NCBI GenBank assembly: GCA_913031435.1
Contig: CAJWFD010000006.1
Location: 1-64,000, forward strand
Length of the DNA stretch: 64,000 bases
Direction: 5' to 3'
Source of the DNA: an uncultured Cryomorphaceae bacterium
GTDB lineage: Bacteria; Bacteroidota; Bacteroidia; Flavobacteriales; Schleiferiaceae
The notes under the pieces are model-generated. The model saw only the letters and a list, made by a program, of their open reading frames with translations, was not told the DNA's origin and searched no databases. Positions 44,550 through 53,105 of this stretch are shown in pieces; the stretch's first letter is position 1; every line of letters begins with the position of its first letter. The position numbers and the translations under genes were made by a program.

Positions 44550-47500
44550 CTAGTAAGTTATGTGTAACGTTCCGTCCTCACGGATATCACCACACCGATT
44601 TTTTGCTTCAATTTGATAAAAGTAAACTCCAGGAGACAATACTTTTCCATCCCGATCTGCACCCCATTCAAAATTGATCACTGAGGTTTCGAACACCTTA
44701 AGTCCCCAACGATTGAAAAGAATGACATAAAATTCATCCCAATTTTCATTGGTATTGACAAGCCAATGGTCATTGATTCCATCGCCATTGGGAGTGATTA
44801 CATTAGGCACGTCAAAGGCCTCACCTGCAAAGTAAACATCAAATTTTTCCGTTAAGGTGTCGGATATACCACAGATACTGTCATAAGCGACCAGGGAGAT
44901 GTCATAAATTCCGGATTGCATTATTTGCAAGGGTGAGGGAGAACCCACTGATTGACCATCAATCAACCACTCAAAACCTTGAAATGCTTGGTTGTATACC
45001 GGGTTAAAATCAACGGCATCCCTAGTCTCACATTCCTCTAATGCCGTGTTGATTGCAAGAAAAGGTGAAGGTCTAAAGACAATTGTATCCGTGAAATTTT
45101 GTGAGAAATTACAATTGGTATCAATAACATCCAAGGTGATTCGGTTCGCACCTGAAGTGGGTAAAGTCACTTGCACACTGTTTGTACCAAATGTTGCTCC
45201 AGCTAAATTCCAATCAAGAACATAGTTCGTGGCTAAAGACGAATCTGAAACATGTCTGACACTGGCCTTAAAGAGTCTCGACGGATCGCAAAAATCGTAA
45301 TCATAATCAATCCAAACAGAATCGAAAGCTGGATTGACTTGGATTTCAAATGCGGTCGTATCCCAAGTATCACAAACCGTGTCTTGACCTATCACATTAA
45401 CGAAATAAGTACCCGGTATCGTGTATTGATATTGACCAATAGACCCGATATAGGCGAGGACAGACCCATCACCCCAATCCACAGTGAAGGATTGGACATT
45501 AATACTGGAATCTGCCACTACGAAACTACCGGGAAGACAAAATTCATCAGGAACTGGTGCTAAATCTAGGCGCGCATTCTGTATGTCTAAATCAATAACA
45601 GTCACAGCGAGATTACAATTACTAGAGCCATTTGTTGAGGAGTATACATTGGAGGGATAAGTAGGATAGGCGGAACTGCCTCCGCAACCAGCACAAACAC
45701 CTTGAAAAATCCTTCCGCGTGCGTCAAACCTAGAAGTGCCACCATCCACGTGTTCCCTGTCGGCTGAACCATAATAGGTGGCTAGTCTTGCCACCTGCCA
45801 CGATGGATCTATGACCAAGAAATAAAAATCGCGTCCATCTGTAACGGTTCGAACTGCCCCTGGAGTGGTGGTCAGACCGTCGGTAGTTCCTTCAGTATTT
45901 GGCGAACCACCCCATCCCGAAAAATACGTATTACCACATTCATCTACTAACAATGCAGTTGGACTCAAATCAACAGTTGTATTAGCACCGTCACCAAAAA
46001 CTAAGGTTTTTCTATTTACGAAGGTCTCGTTGGTAAGGTCAAGTTTGAACTCCATAAAGTATTGAGCACTTCCCGGCTGTCCCCAGAAATTAGAATCGGA
46101 GGCTACCAAACCACCCTTACTTTGGCCTACTAGAGTTACTAATGTTGCCGTATCTGATGGGTGATTTGTTTCAACAAAAAAATGTTGGTTGTAAGCTGTT
46201 CCTGAGCTCATGTGTGCTGCCTCTATTGAAATACTTGGGCCAAAATCAAGACTGATTAATAGACCATTATGTGATGATGAACCCGTGATATTGACGGAAT
46301 CACTCGCCACCATTAAATTAGCTTCAGTTGTTTTTATGGCTCCTGCAAGAAAGATTCTCGAAGATTGAGAAGCATTTCCTGTTTTCTCAGCAATACTCAA
46401 GCTATACAGAGCCTCGTGTCCAGAAGTACCCACATAAGTACTTGCAATAAGGGAGTCCATATTTCTGGACAAAACACTAAAAACACCGTCAAGTCCACCC
46501 TGGTGACTAGTTCCTCCAGCTGTGATAGGATATCCAGAAGAATCCGCCGTAGAAGCAACAAAAACATATCCACCACCACGCTGTACCTCAATCTCACCAC
46601 GAAATCCGTCACCGTAATTGAATCTTAAACTATCATTAAAGCCTTCATTATTTTCTCCGCCCAAAAAGCTGGATCCAAAAAGAGAAGTACCCGATGAATT
46701 GATCGCACTAACGAACATATCAGACCCGTTTGCAAAGGTGTAATACTCGGCTACGGCTTGGTTTCCTCCGCCAAAAGAAGTGTCATGGGCATTGCTCGTT
46801 GTAGGGAAATCCGAAGAGCCCGTTAAACCCAATACGTATAAGTTTCCAAACTCATCACAATCTAAACTATGTGGCTGGTCAAGATTAGTACCTCCTAAAT
46901 AAGCCGACCAAAGCAACTGGCTGCCATCTGCACTGAACTTACTAACTGCCGCATCAAAAAACCCTCCATTGAAAGTCACATCGAAGGACCCTAAAACAGT
47001 AGGATAACCCGTATTAAAAACTATTCCTCCGCCAAACGCATTTCCATTGTCATCAAAGGTTGCTGTATAACCGAAGTTATCGGCAGATGACCCAGAATAG
47101 GTGCTAAAGATATATATAGGGTCAATCACAAGTGTTTGAGAAATGTCATAAGCACCCAGAAGGTATTTAACATGATCTTCCCCCTTCTCATAGTGAGCTT
47201 TGATTTCATTTTCACCCTGATAAGCGAGGGGCAATCCCTCCTCTATGATTCCAATTCCCGTAGATAAACGTACTTTTTTTCGGTCCACCTCAATGGCATC
47301 CACACCACCATAAGCTACCGTGATTAAAGAGGGGTCTGCGCCCGCAGACACGACCCAATCGTATTTAACACCACCAGCGGCACCATAAACTAAAAGATCA
47401 ATTCCCGGATAAACATTTTTCGCCCTTAATTTTTCAAAGGACGGCACATTGGAACGCCACGAACTCTGCTTTCCCAGGTAAAAGTGGTTTTGATGTGGCA

Positions 47501-47807
47501 TTTGTGCTTCTCCCGACCAAGTCAAACGTCCAGCACCGGGGAACTTCACAGAGAAATGGACAAAGTGAAGGGTGTCAGCGTAATGATGGTGTTTGTCTTG
47601 ATCATGTTCAGGATGAAAATCATCTGAACTGAGAATACTAAAAACCAAGGAGTCTGGAGTCAAAAACAAGGCATTAGCTCCAAAACGATGAACATATTCG
47701 AAAGGCTCGTCCCATTGCCCATCATTACCTACAAAGCCCTGCTGGGCTGACGCCAAAGCACTGCTGATAAGTAGGATGATTAACAATAGTTTATGCATGA
47801 GAAGCAA
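44550..47807 (-). CDS. Large secreted SBBP-repeat protein with type B T9SS C-terminal (CHU_C) domain
   Basis: 1085 residues with a signal peptide (MLLMHKLLLIILLISSALASAQ). The N-terminal module (QGFVGNDGQWDEPFEYVHRF to about 230) resembles DUF7948. SBBP-type beta-propeller repeats follow (SKFSADGSQLLWSAYLGG, CDEFGNLYVLGLTGSSDFPTT, DECGNTYFSGWGGS). A PKD-like domain lies near 780-860, and the final ~90 residues are the gliding motility-associated domain (VITPNGDGINDHWLV, FNRWGLKVFETS, GVYFYQIEAKN). Exported by type IX secretion and probably surface-attached; ligand unknown. Confidence 0.92.
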   Translation of the reverse strand: MLLMHKLLLIILLISSALASAQQGFVGNDGQWDEPFEYVHRFGANALFLTPDSLVFSILSSDDFHPEHDQDKHHHYADTLHFVHFSVKFPGAGRLTWSGEAQMPHQNHFYLGKQSSWRSNVPSFEKLRAKNVYPGIDLLVYGAAGGVKYDWVVSAGADPSLITVAYGGVDAIEVDRKKVRLSTGIGIIEEGLPLAYQGENEIKAHYEKGEDHVKYLLGAYDISQTLVIDPIYIFSTYSGSSADNFGYTATFDDNGNAFGGGIVFNTGYPTVLGSFDVTFNGGFFDAAVSKFSADGSQLLWSAYLGGTNLDQPHSLDCDEFGNLYVLGLTGSSDFPTTSNAHDTSFGGGNQAVAEYYTFANGSDMFVSAINSSGTSLFGSSFLGGENNEGFNDSLRFNYGDGFRGEIEVQRGGGYVFVASTADSSGYPITAGGTSHQGGLDGVFSVLSRNMDSLIASTYVGTSGHEALYSLSIAEKTGNASQSSRIFLAGAIKTTEANLMVASDSVNITGSSSHNGLLISLDFGPSISIEAAHMSSGTAYNQHFFVETNHPSDTATLVTLVGQSKGGLVASDSNFWGQPGSAQYFMEFKLDLTNETFVNRKTLVFGDGANTTVDLSPTALLVDECGNTYFSGWGGSPNTEGTTDGLTTTPGAVRTVTDGRDFYFLVIDPSWQVARLATYYGSADREHVDGGTSRFDARGRIFQGVCAGCGGSSAYPTYPSNVYSSTNGSSNCNLAVTVIDLDIQNARLDLAPVPDEFCLPGSFVVADSSINVQSFTVDWGDGSVLAYIGSIGQYQYTIPGTYFVNVIGQDTVCDTWDTTAFEIQVNPAFDSVWIDYDYDFCDPSRLFKASVRHVSDSSLATNYVLDWNLAGATFGTNSVQVTLPTSGANRITLDVIDTNCNFSQNFTDTIVFRPSPFLAINTALEECETRDAVDFNPVYNQAFQGFEWLIDGQSVGSPSPLQIMQSGIYDISLVAYDSICGISDTLTEKFDVYFAGEAFDVPNVITPNGDGINDHWLVNTNENWDEFYVILFNRWGLKVFETSVINFEWGADRDGKVLSPGVYFYQIEAKNRCGDIREDGTLHITY

Positions 47808-47874
47808 GATAACTACTATCCTAACGAAAACCTTGATAGATTGTGCACGGATCGCCTAGTTAGGCTAAAACTTT

Positions 47875-48981
47875 CTAATATTCATCTGCATTAGCGCTTT
47901 CTCCTTGCGCCATTAAAAATGCTTTCAGGAACCTCGCTATGTTACCATTCATGACACCTTCTACATCTGAGGTCTCTTCCGCTGTTCTCACATCTTTGAC
48001 CAATTTATAGGGGTGCATTACATAATTTCTGATCTGCGAACCCCACTCAATTTTTTTCTTTCCTGCTTCAATCTCCGCTCGCTTTGCGTTGCGCTCAGCA
48101 ATTTCCTGCTCATACAGTTGAGACTTCAAAAGCTGGATGGCCTTTTCTTTATTCTTTAATTGGGAACGTGTTTCTGTATTTTCAATGACAATACCACTTG
48201 GCTTATGGCGTAAACGAACACCTGTTTCGACCTTATTTACATTTTGACCACCAGCTCCTGAAGAACGGAACGTATCCCAGGTGATATCACCCAGACTTAT
48301 CTTGATGTCTATAGTGTCATCTACTAATGGAAATACATAAACCGATACAAAACTAGTATGGCGCTTTGCATTGGAGTCGAAAGGTGATATCCTTACTAAT
48401 CTATGAACGCCATTTTCTCCTTTTAAAAATCCAAAAGCAAAATCACCCTCAATTTCAATAGTAACTGTTTTAATTCCGGCGACATCTCCCTGCTGCAAGA
48501 CAAGCTCCTTTGTGGTGTAACCTTGTTTTTCGGCATACATGATGTACATGCGCATGAGCATACCTGCCCAGTCACAACTCTCTGTTCCGCCCGCTCCAGC
48601 CGTGATTTGGAGTACTGCGCTCAACTTGTCTTCCTCGCCACTTAACATGTTCTTGAACTCTAACTCTTCAATCCAATTCTCACAAGACTTAAAAGCCTTA
48701 GTCAAATCAGTTTCCTTTAGTTCACCTTCTTTAAAGAATTCTAAACTCAATTCTGCTTCTCCGAACAAGGAGGCTGCTTTTTCATATCCTTCCACCCAAA
48801 ACTTCACGCCACGAAGAGCCTTCATGGTGATTTCCGCCTTCTTTGGATTATCCCAAAAGCTAGGCGCGGCAGTCTTCTCCTCTTCATTAATGATGTGGAT
48901 TCGCTTTTGCTCTAAATTCAAATAACTCTGCAAACGAATCAGTCGTTCACCCAATGCTTTGATTTGTTCTGATGTGACCAT
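47875..48981 (-). CDS. prfB: Peptide chain release factor 2
   Basis: Recognises UGA/UAA stop codons and triggers peptide release. 368 residues; the peptidyl hydrolysis motif GAGGQNVNK is present, and the recognition-loop region is [15 protein letters not shown] (SPF, the RF2 tripeptide). The gene is one unbroken frame: the region aligned with the programmed frameshift site (residues 19-22, SYLN, codons TAT TTG AAT) has no in-frame UGA. An exact -7 box (TAACTTTG, minus strand, 48989-48996) ends only 8 bases before the ATG, so the mRNA may have almost no leader. Confidence 0.96.
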   Translation of the reverse strand: MVTSEQIKALGERLIRLQSYLNLEQKRIHIINEEEKTAAPSFWDNPKKAEITMKALRGVKFWVEGYEKAASLFGEAELSLEFFKEGELKETDLTKAFKSCENWIEELEFKNMLSGEEDKLSAVLQITAGAGGTESCDWAGMLMRMYIMYAEKQGYTTKELVLQQGDVAGIKTVTIEIEGDFAFGFLKGENGVHRLVRISPFDSNAKRHTSFVSVYVFPLVDDTIDIKISLGDITWDTFRSSGAGGQNVNKVETGVRLRHKPSGIVIENTETRSQLKNKEKAIQLLKSQLYEQEIAERNAKRAEIEAGKKKIEWGSQIRNYVMHPYKLVKDVRTAEETSDVEGVMNGNIARFLKAFLMAQGESANADEY

Positions 48982-48988
48982 AGAATAG

Positions 48989-48996
48989 CAAAGTTA
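48989..48996 (-). promoter_or_regulatory. -7 box immediately upstream of prfB
   Basis: TAACTTTG on the minus strand, an exact TAnnTTTG match; its last base is 8 bases from the ATG. A start point about 7 bases downstream would give a near-leaderless message. Confidence 0.45.
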
Positions 48997-49040
48997 AGCA
49001 TCCCGTGCTATCTTCACGCAGAATCTAAAGCTTCTAAACA

Positions 49041-50060
49041 ATGTTTACCGTAGACCTCCGTAGTGATACCGTAACGCGCCCCACGAATGCCATGCGCAAA
49101 GCAATGATGGATAGCCCGGTAGGCGATGACGTGCTCGGTGACGATCCAACCGTAATCAAACTAGAACGAATGATGGCCGAGAGGTTTGGCACCGATTCTT
49201 CTATGTTTTGTGTATCCGGTACTCAAGCAAACCAAATCGCATTAATGTCTCACCTAAGCCCAGGTGATGAGGTGATTTGTCATCCCTACGCACACATATA
49301 CAATTATGAAGGTGGCGGCATAGCGGCCAATGCCCACGCCTCTGTAGCGTTCACTGGTGACCCTAGGGGCATCATGCATCCCGATGGAGTTTTATCCTGT
49401 ATAAAAGCTGACGATATTCATTTTCCAAGAACCAGATTACTTGCCGTTGAGAACACCTCCAACAAGGGCGGAGGGACCTGTTACGAATGGGAGGAAATTG
49501 AGGCACTCAGATCTGTAGCTGCTTCAAACGGATTAACCTTCCATCTTGATGGCGCGAGGCTTTATAATGCACTGGTGGAAAAAGGACATCATGAAAGCGA
49601 CTACGGCGCAGCCTTTGACTCCATTTCTATTTGTCTCTCTAAAGGGCTTGGAGCTCCAATAGGCTCTGTACTTTTAGGTTCATCTGAATTTATAGAACAT
49701 GCTCGCAGAATTAGAAAGAGAATAGGTGGCGGATGGCGGCAAGCTGGATTTTTAGCCGGAGCAGCTATCTATGCTGTGGAAAATAATATAGGACGTTTGG
49801 CTATTGACCATGGTGCAGCGAAAGACATGGCGGTATTCCTTGCTCAACTTCCCATGATCGAATCGGTAGTTCCACCAGAAACTAATGTGCTTATTTTTAA
49901 ATTACAAGACGACCTGGATCAAGACGGTTTCATCAAGCATCTTGCGGAGAAAGGTATCGGAATAAGTCAAATGGGTCCTGGAAAATGTCGCATGGTTTTT
50001 CACCTCGACATCTCTCCAAATGGAATTATACATGTAAAGAACACCCTATCAAAATTCTAA
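49041..50060 (+). CDS. ltaE: Low-specificity L-threonine aldolase
   Basis: A PLP enzyme of fold type I that cleaves threonine/allo-threonine to glycine and acetaldehyde. 339 residues. DLRSDTVTRPT (5-15), GDDVLGDDPTV, the PLP-stacking SGTQANQIAL, LDGARLYNA and the lysine motif SICLSKGLGAPIGSVL are all present. Monocistronic; its stop overlaps the convergent recX stop (CTAA). Confidence 0.95.
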   Translation: MFTVDLRSDTVTRPTNAMRKAMMDSPVGDDVLGDDPTVIKLERMMAERFGTDSSMFCVSGTQANQIALMSHLSPGDEVICHPYAHIYNYEGGGIAANAHASVAFTGDPRGIMHPDGVLSCIKADDIHFPRTRLLAVENTSNKGGGTCYEWEEIEALRSVAASNGLTFHLDGARLYNALVEKGHHESDYGAAFDSISICLSKGLGAPIGSVLLGSSEFIEHARRIRKRIGGGWRQAGFLAGAAIYAVENNIGRLAIDHGAAKDMAVFLAQLPMIESVVPPETNVLIFKLQDDLDQDGFIKHLAEKGIGISQMGPGKCRMVFHLDISPNGIIHVKNTLSKF

Positions 50061-50506
50061 GCGTTGCGACTTTGTTCTTTTACTTCTTCAAAGGCCTTAA
50101 CAATAGTCTCATAATCATATCCTCGGCGCTGTAGTGATGAGGAGATTTGTGCTTTAGTTTTACTGACAAACCACCTATTAGTAAGATATAATGCATTCTT
50201 ATATATGGTGTTATAATCCACCAGGCCAACAATTCTATCTATGGTCACTAACGGTATGCGATGCTGCCTTAATCCTACTTTGATTTTACGCGGAGCCCAA
50301 TACTTTTGATGGAGCTTACCACGAGTATAGGCTTCTGCAAACCTATATTCATCCAAAAAATTATCCTCCATTAATGTAGCAATGACCTCCTCCTGTCTAT
50401 TTCTAGGAAGCTTCAATAGATCTAACTTTCTACTTACCTCAAATGGACTGCGCTCCTGATACGCACAATAATTCTGCAGTTTACTTAAAGCCTCCGTTGT
50501 TGTCAT
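50057..50506 (-). CDS. recX: Regulatory protein RecX
   Basis: 149 residues, helical three-repeat RecX fold: LQNYCAYQERSPFEVSRKL, ATLMEDNFLDEYRFAEAYTRGK, APRKIKVGLRQHRIP, and SSLQRRGYDYETIVKAFEEV. RecX modulates RecA filaments; recA is not in this window. The gene is preceded by the terminator of rng, so it has its own promoter. Confidence 0.93.
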   Translation of the reverse strand: MTTTEALSKLQNYCAYQERSPFEVSRKLDLLKLPRNRQEEVIATLMEDNFLDEYRFAEAYTRGKLHQKYWAPRKIKVGLRQHRIPLVTIDRIVGLVDYNTIYKNALYLTNRWFVSKTKAQISSSLQRRGYDYETIVKAFEEVKEQSRNA

Positions 50507-50522
50507 AGTATCAATGTTAACG

Positions 50523-50562
50523 AAAAAACCCGGAGTGAACCTATGTTCACTCCGGGTTTTCT
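50523..50562 (-). terminator. Intrinsic terminator of the HU-rng operon
   Basis: Perfect 16-base arms at 50525-50540 and 50545-50560 (core ACCCGGAGTGAAC / GTTCACTCCGGGT) around CTAT, with an A/T run on each side. It lies 15 bases after the rng stop. Confidence 0.95.
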
Positions 50563-50577
50563 TTACACTATATTACC

Positions 50578-52098
50578 TTAAAGGACTTTATTGTCCTTAT
50601 CCATAATACGCCATTCTAACATGGTGAACGCATCACGTGGTACAACTACGATTCTTTTACTGAACCTTTTCTGCCACTGCTTCTTGACACTCTTGAAGAA
50701 TCCCTTCGTTATGTACGCCTCAATAAAGGGGTGAACATGAACGAAAACTTCTTTTAACTCAAGTGCTCCCAGTTTACTAGCTATAGTATCGATAACCTGT
50801 ATAGGTGCTTCTACTAAACTGTCCGGATTCTGTTCTCGAGTTACGATCTTCGTTTCTGGTCGAACACGCTGCCTAGTCATCTCCATCAAACCAAACCTTG
50901 AGATAGGTAAGATTTTATGGCGAGCTCTATCGCGCTTCATATCCTCAGTCATTTTGTCAAAAATAAGGCGTCTGTTTTCCGCACTATTCATGTCAATGAA
51001 ATCCACAACAACCAATCCACCCATATCGCGCAGTCGCAACTGACGAGCAACTTCCTCAGCGGCCAAGAGATTTACCTGAAGTGCATTTGCCTCTTGATTC
51101 TCTGCTTTATTAGTGCGATTCCCTGAATTCACATCCACAACATGCATCGCCTCAGTATGCTCGATAATCAAATAAGCGCCCTTCGACATACTTACAGATT
51201 GGCCGAATGCACCTTTTATTTGGCGATCTACATTAGTGGATTGAAACAAAGGGGTTGGCCCGTTGTAAAACTTCACAATTTTGGAGGCATTAGGATGAAT
51301 ACCATCCAAATACTCTTTTACCTCTTCAAACAAGTCTTGGTTATCGATGGTAATCGATGCAAAACTCTCGTTAAAAACATCGCGCAAGAATGCGCTAGCT
51401 CTATTCATTTCGCGAAAAATTCTTACCGGCTTTTTAGATCGTTTAATGCTCTTGTGGAGAGTTTTCCACTTTCGCATTAAGTTGTCCAAATCAACCTGTA
51501 ATTCCTCCGCGCTCTGTCCTTTTGCGACAGTACGTATGATGACACCAAATCCCTTTGGCTTGATGCTTCTGACCAATTTTTTAAGCCTGTCCTTTTCGTC
51601 TCGTTCGCGTATTTTTTGACTTACGCTCACACGATTAGAGAATGGTACAAGCACTACAAAGCGACCAGCTATACTAACTTCAGCAGTGATCCTAGGCCCT
51701 TTCGTTGAAATAGGCTCCTTGGTTATTTGAACCAAGATTTGATCTCCTTGCTTAAGGACATCCCCAATATTTCCCTCTTTTTCAATGTTTGAGGTACTTT
51801 CGAAATTGGTGATGTTTGATTGCTGCTTGCCATTTAAAGTGCGGCGAAGAAACGTTCCCCAGGAATTTATCTGCGGCCCTAGATCGTGGTAGTGCAAAAA
51901 TGCATCTTTTTCATAACCAACATCTACAAAGGCAGCGTTTAGGCTAGTAGCCAACTTTTTAACGGTGCCTAAATAGACATCGCCAACAGAGAAACTGTCA
52001 TCTCCTTTTTCCTGAATTAGTTCTTGTAATCGCCCGTCTTCTAGTAGTGCAATGTCTGCTCGGTCAGAATCAGCACTAATGACTAATTCTGTACGCAT
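50578..52098 (-). CDS. rng: Ribonuclease E/G family endoribonuclease
   Basis: 506 residues, RNase G-sized without the long RNase E scaffold tail. The S1 domain is near the N-terminus (VGDVYLGTVKKLATSLNAAFVDVGYEKDAFLHYHDLG). The DNase I-like catalytic part contains VVDVNSGNRTNK and VVVDFIDMN, with the Mg2+-binding aspartates. The Cys-pair zinc link of E. coli RNase E is not seen. It is the last gene of HU - TPR - 30-residue peptide - rng. Confidence 0.94.
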   Translation of the reverse strand: MRTELVISADSDRADIALLEDGRLQELIQEKGDDSFSVGDVYLGTVKKLATSLNAAFVDVGYEKDAFLHYHDLGPQINSWGTFLRRTLNGKQQSNITNFESTSNIEKEGNIGDVLKQGDQILVQITKEPISTKGPRITAEVSIAGRFVVLVPFSNRVSVSQKIRERDEKDRLKKLVRSIKPKGFGVIIRTVAKGQSAEELQVDLDNLMRKWKTLHKSIKRSKKPVRIFREMNRASAFLRDVFNESFASITIDNQDLFEEVKEYLDGIHPNASKIVKFYNGPTPLFQSTNVDRQIKGAFGQSVSMSKGAYLIIEHTEAMHVVDVNSGNRTNKAENQEANALQVNLLAAEEVARQLRLRDMGGLVVVDFIDMNSAENRRLIFDKMTEDMKRDRARHKILPISRFGLMEMTRQRVRPETKIVTREQNPDSLVEAPIQVIDTIASKLGALELKEVFVHVHPFIEAYITKGFFKSVKKQWQKRFSKRIVVVPRDAFTMLEWRIMDKDNKVL

Positions 52099-52107
52099 AA
52101 CTATGGC

Positions 52108-52200
52108 TTACTTTTTCGTCTTGTGACGATTCTTTCTTAGACGCTTTTTACGCTTGTGCGTTGCTATCTTATGTCTTTTACGTTTTTTTCCGCTTGGCAT
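52108..52200 (-). CDS. 30-residue highly basic peptide, ribosomal-protein-like
   Basis: The peptide is MPSGKKRKRHKIATHKRKKR followed by ten more mostly Lys/Arg residues. The pattern resembles the very small AURKAIP1/COX24-like ribosome-associated peptides (bS22 type), so a ribosomal protein is the best guess, not proven. It sits in the HU-rng operon, 21 bases after the TPR gene and 9 bases before rng, which supports it as a real gene. Confidence 0.75.
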   Translation of the reverse strand: MPSGKKRKRHKIATHKRKKRLRKNRHKTKK

Positions 52201-52221
52201 AATGCTAATTTTTTAGTGTTA

Positions 52222-52695
52222 TTAATTCTGGAAATCCGTGGCAAAATCATTGATTCGATTTGCTTCTGGATATGTTTCTAAATAATCATTTGCTGTTGTC
52301 ACTGCTTCCGTAGTATCACCTACCTGAAGCATTGCTTGGACCTTGTTCAGCGTGTACAACTCTTCTTCCGGGTGCAACTGGCTAAGCTGATGGAACCTAT
52401 CTACGGCCTTCTCCCACTGGCCACTCATCATAGAAAAATTACCCAACCACATGAGTGCCTTCTCATGGTTAGGATCTTCCTTTAAAACCTCCAACAACAT
52501 ACCTATGGCCACCATAGGCGAACCTTCGCCACTTTGAATGATCGCTACAGCTTCATCCACTTTGGTATCCAGTCCACTTAACGCCACGACATCATCCTCT
52601 CCTTGATCCTCGTTATAAGGAGTTCTAGGAAGGTTAAAGATAGCGAATGCTGTGATTACAGCAACGGCCAATACTATGAGTTGATTACGTTTCAA
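52222..52695 (-). CDS. Membrane-anchored TPR protein
   Basis: 157 residues. One N-terminal helix (about 5-24) anchors it, with a short acidic spacer (EDQGEDDVV) and then two to three TPR-like units (AIGMLLEVLKEDPNHEKALMWLGNFSMM, WEKAVDRFHQLSQLHPEEELYTLNKVQAML, TEAVTTANDYLETYPE). It lies one base after HU in the same unit. Probably a protein-interaction scaffold facing the periplasm; role unknown. Confidence 0.82.
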   Translation of the reverse strand: MKRNQLIVLAVAVITAFAIFNLPRTPYNEDQGEDDVVALSGLDTKVDEAVAIIQSGEGSPMVAIGMLLEVLKEDPNHEKALMWLGNFSMMSGQWEKAVDRFHQLSQLHPEEELYTLNKVQAMLQVGDTTEAVTTANDYLETYPEANRINDFATDFQN

Positions 52696-52696
52696 T

Positions 52697-52990
52697 TTAT
52701 CCTTCTACTGCTACGTTTTCTTTAACACCTTCAACGAAAACTTTCGCAGGCTTAAATGATGGTATATAGTGAGCGGGTATGACAATAGTCGTATTTTTAG
52801 AGATGTTACGCCCTGTTTTCTGTGCACGTTTCTTCACGATGAATGAACCAAAACCACGGAGGTACACATTGTTACCGTCTTCAAGGCTATGTTTAATCTC
52901 TTTCATGAAACTTTCTACAACAGCTGTTACCTCTCCTCTTTCCATTCCTGTTTTATCAGAAATTTTAGTTACGATATCTGCTTTAGTCAT
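52697..52990 (-). CDS. HU/IHF-family DNA-binding protein
   Basis: 97 residues from the ATG at 52990 (MTKADIVTKISDKTG); the frame is open to 53038, but that extension runs through the promoter region. The HU core motifs GNNVYLRGFGSFIVKKRAQKTGRN and VIPAHYIPSFKPAKVF are present. It bends and compacts DNA. First gene of HU - TPR - basic peptide - rng, with a good promoter upstream. Confidence 0.94.
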   Translation of the reverse strand: MTKADIVTKISDKTGMERGEVTAVVESFMKEIKHSLEDGNNVYLRGFGSFIVKKRAQKTGRNISKNTTIVIPAHYIPSFKPAKVFVEGVKENVAVEG

Positions 52991-53035
52991 TTGCTCTTTG
53001 TTTTTAAGTCCTAATCGACTGGTTATTGAGGGGCG

Positions 53036-53065
53036 CAAATATACGTGTATATTCCTTATTTACAG
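53036..53065 (-). promoter_or_regulatory. Promoter of the HU-rng operon
   Basis: On the minus strand a -7 box TATATTTG (exact) is preceded by exactly 19 bases and CTG (one mismatch to the -33 TTG). The spacing matches the Bacteroidota primary sigma factor consensus. It also shows that the HU start at 53038 would be upstream of transcription. Confidence 0.75.
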
Positions 53066-53105
53066 TCTCTAATGGATATTTTTATGTTTAACTCAACATG
53101 CTACC

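Noticed and set aside
48539-48925. A 128-residue plus-strand frame opposite prfB
   Set aside because: Antisense shadow of a conserved gene; composition typical of a complement frame.
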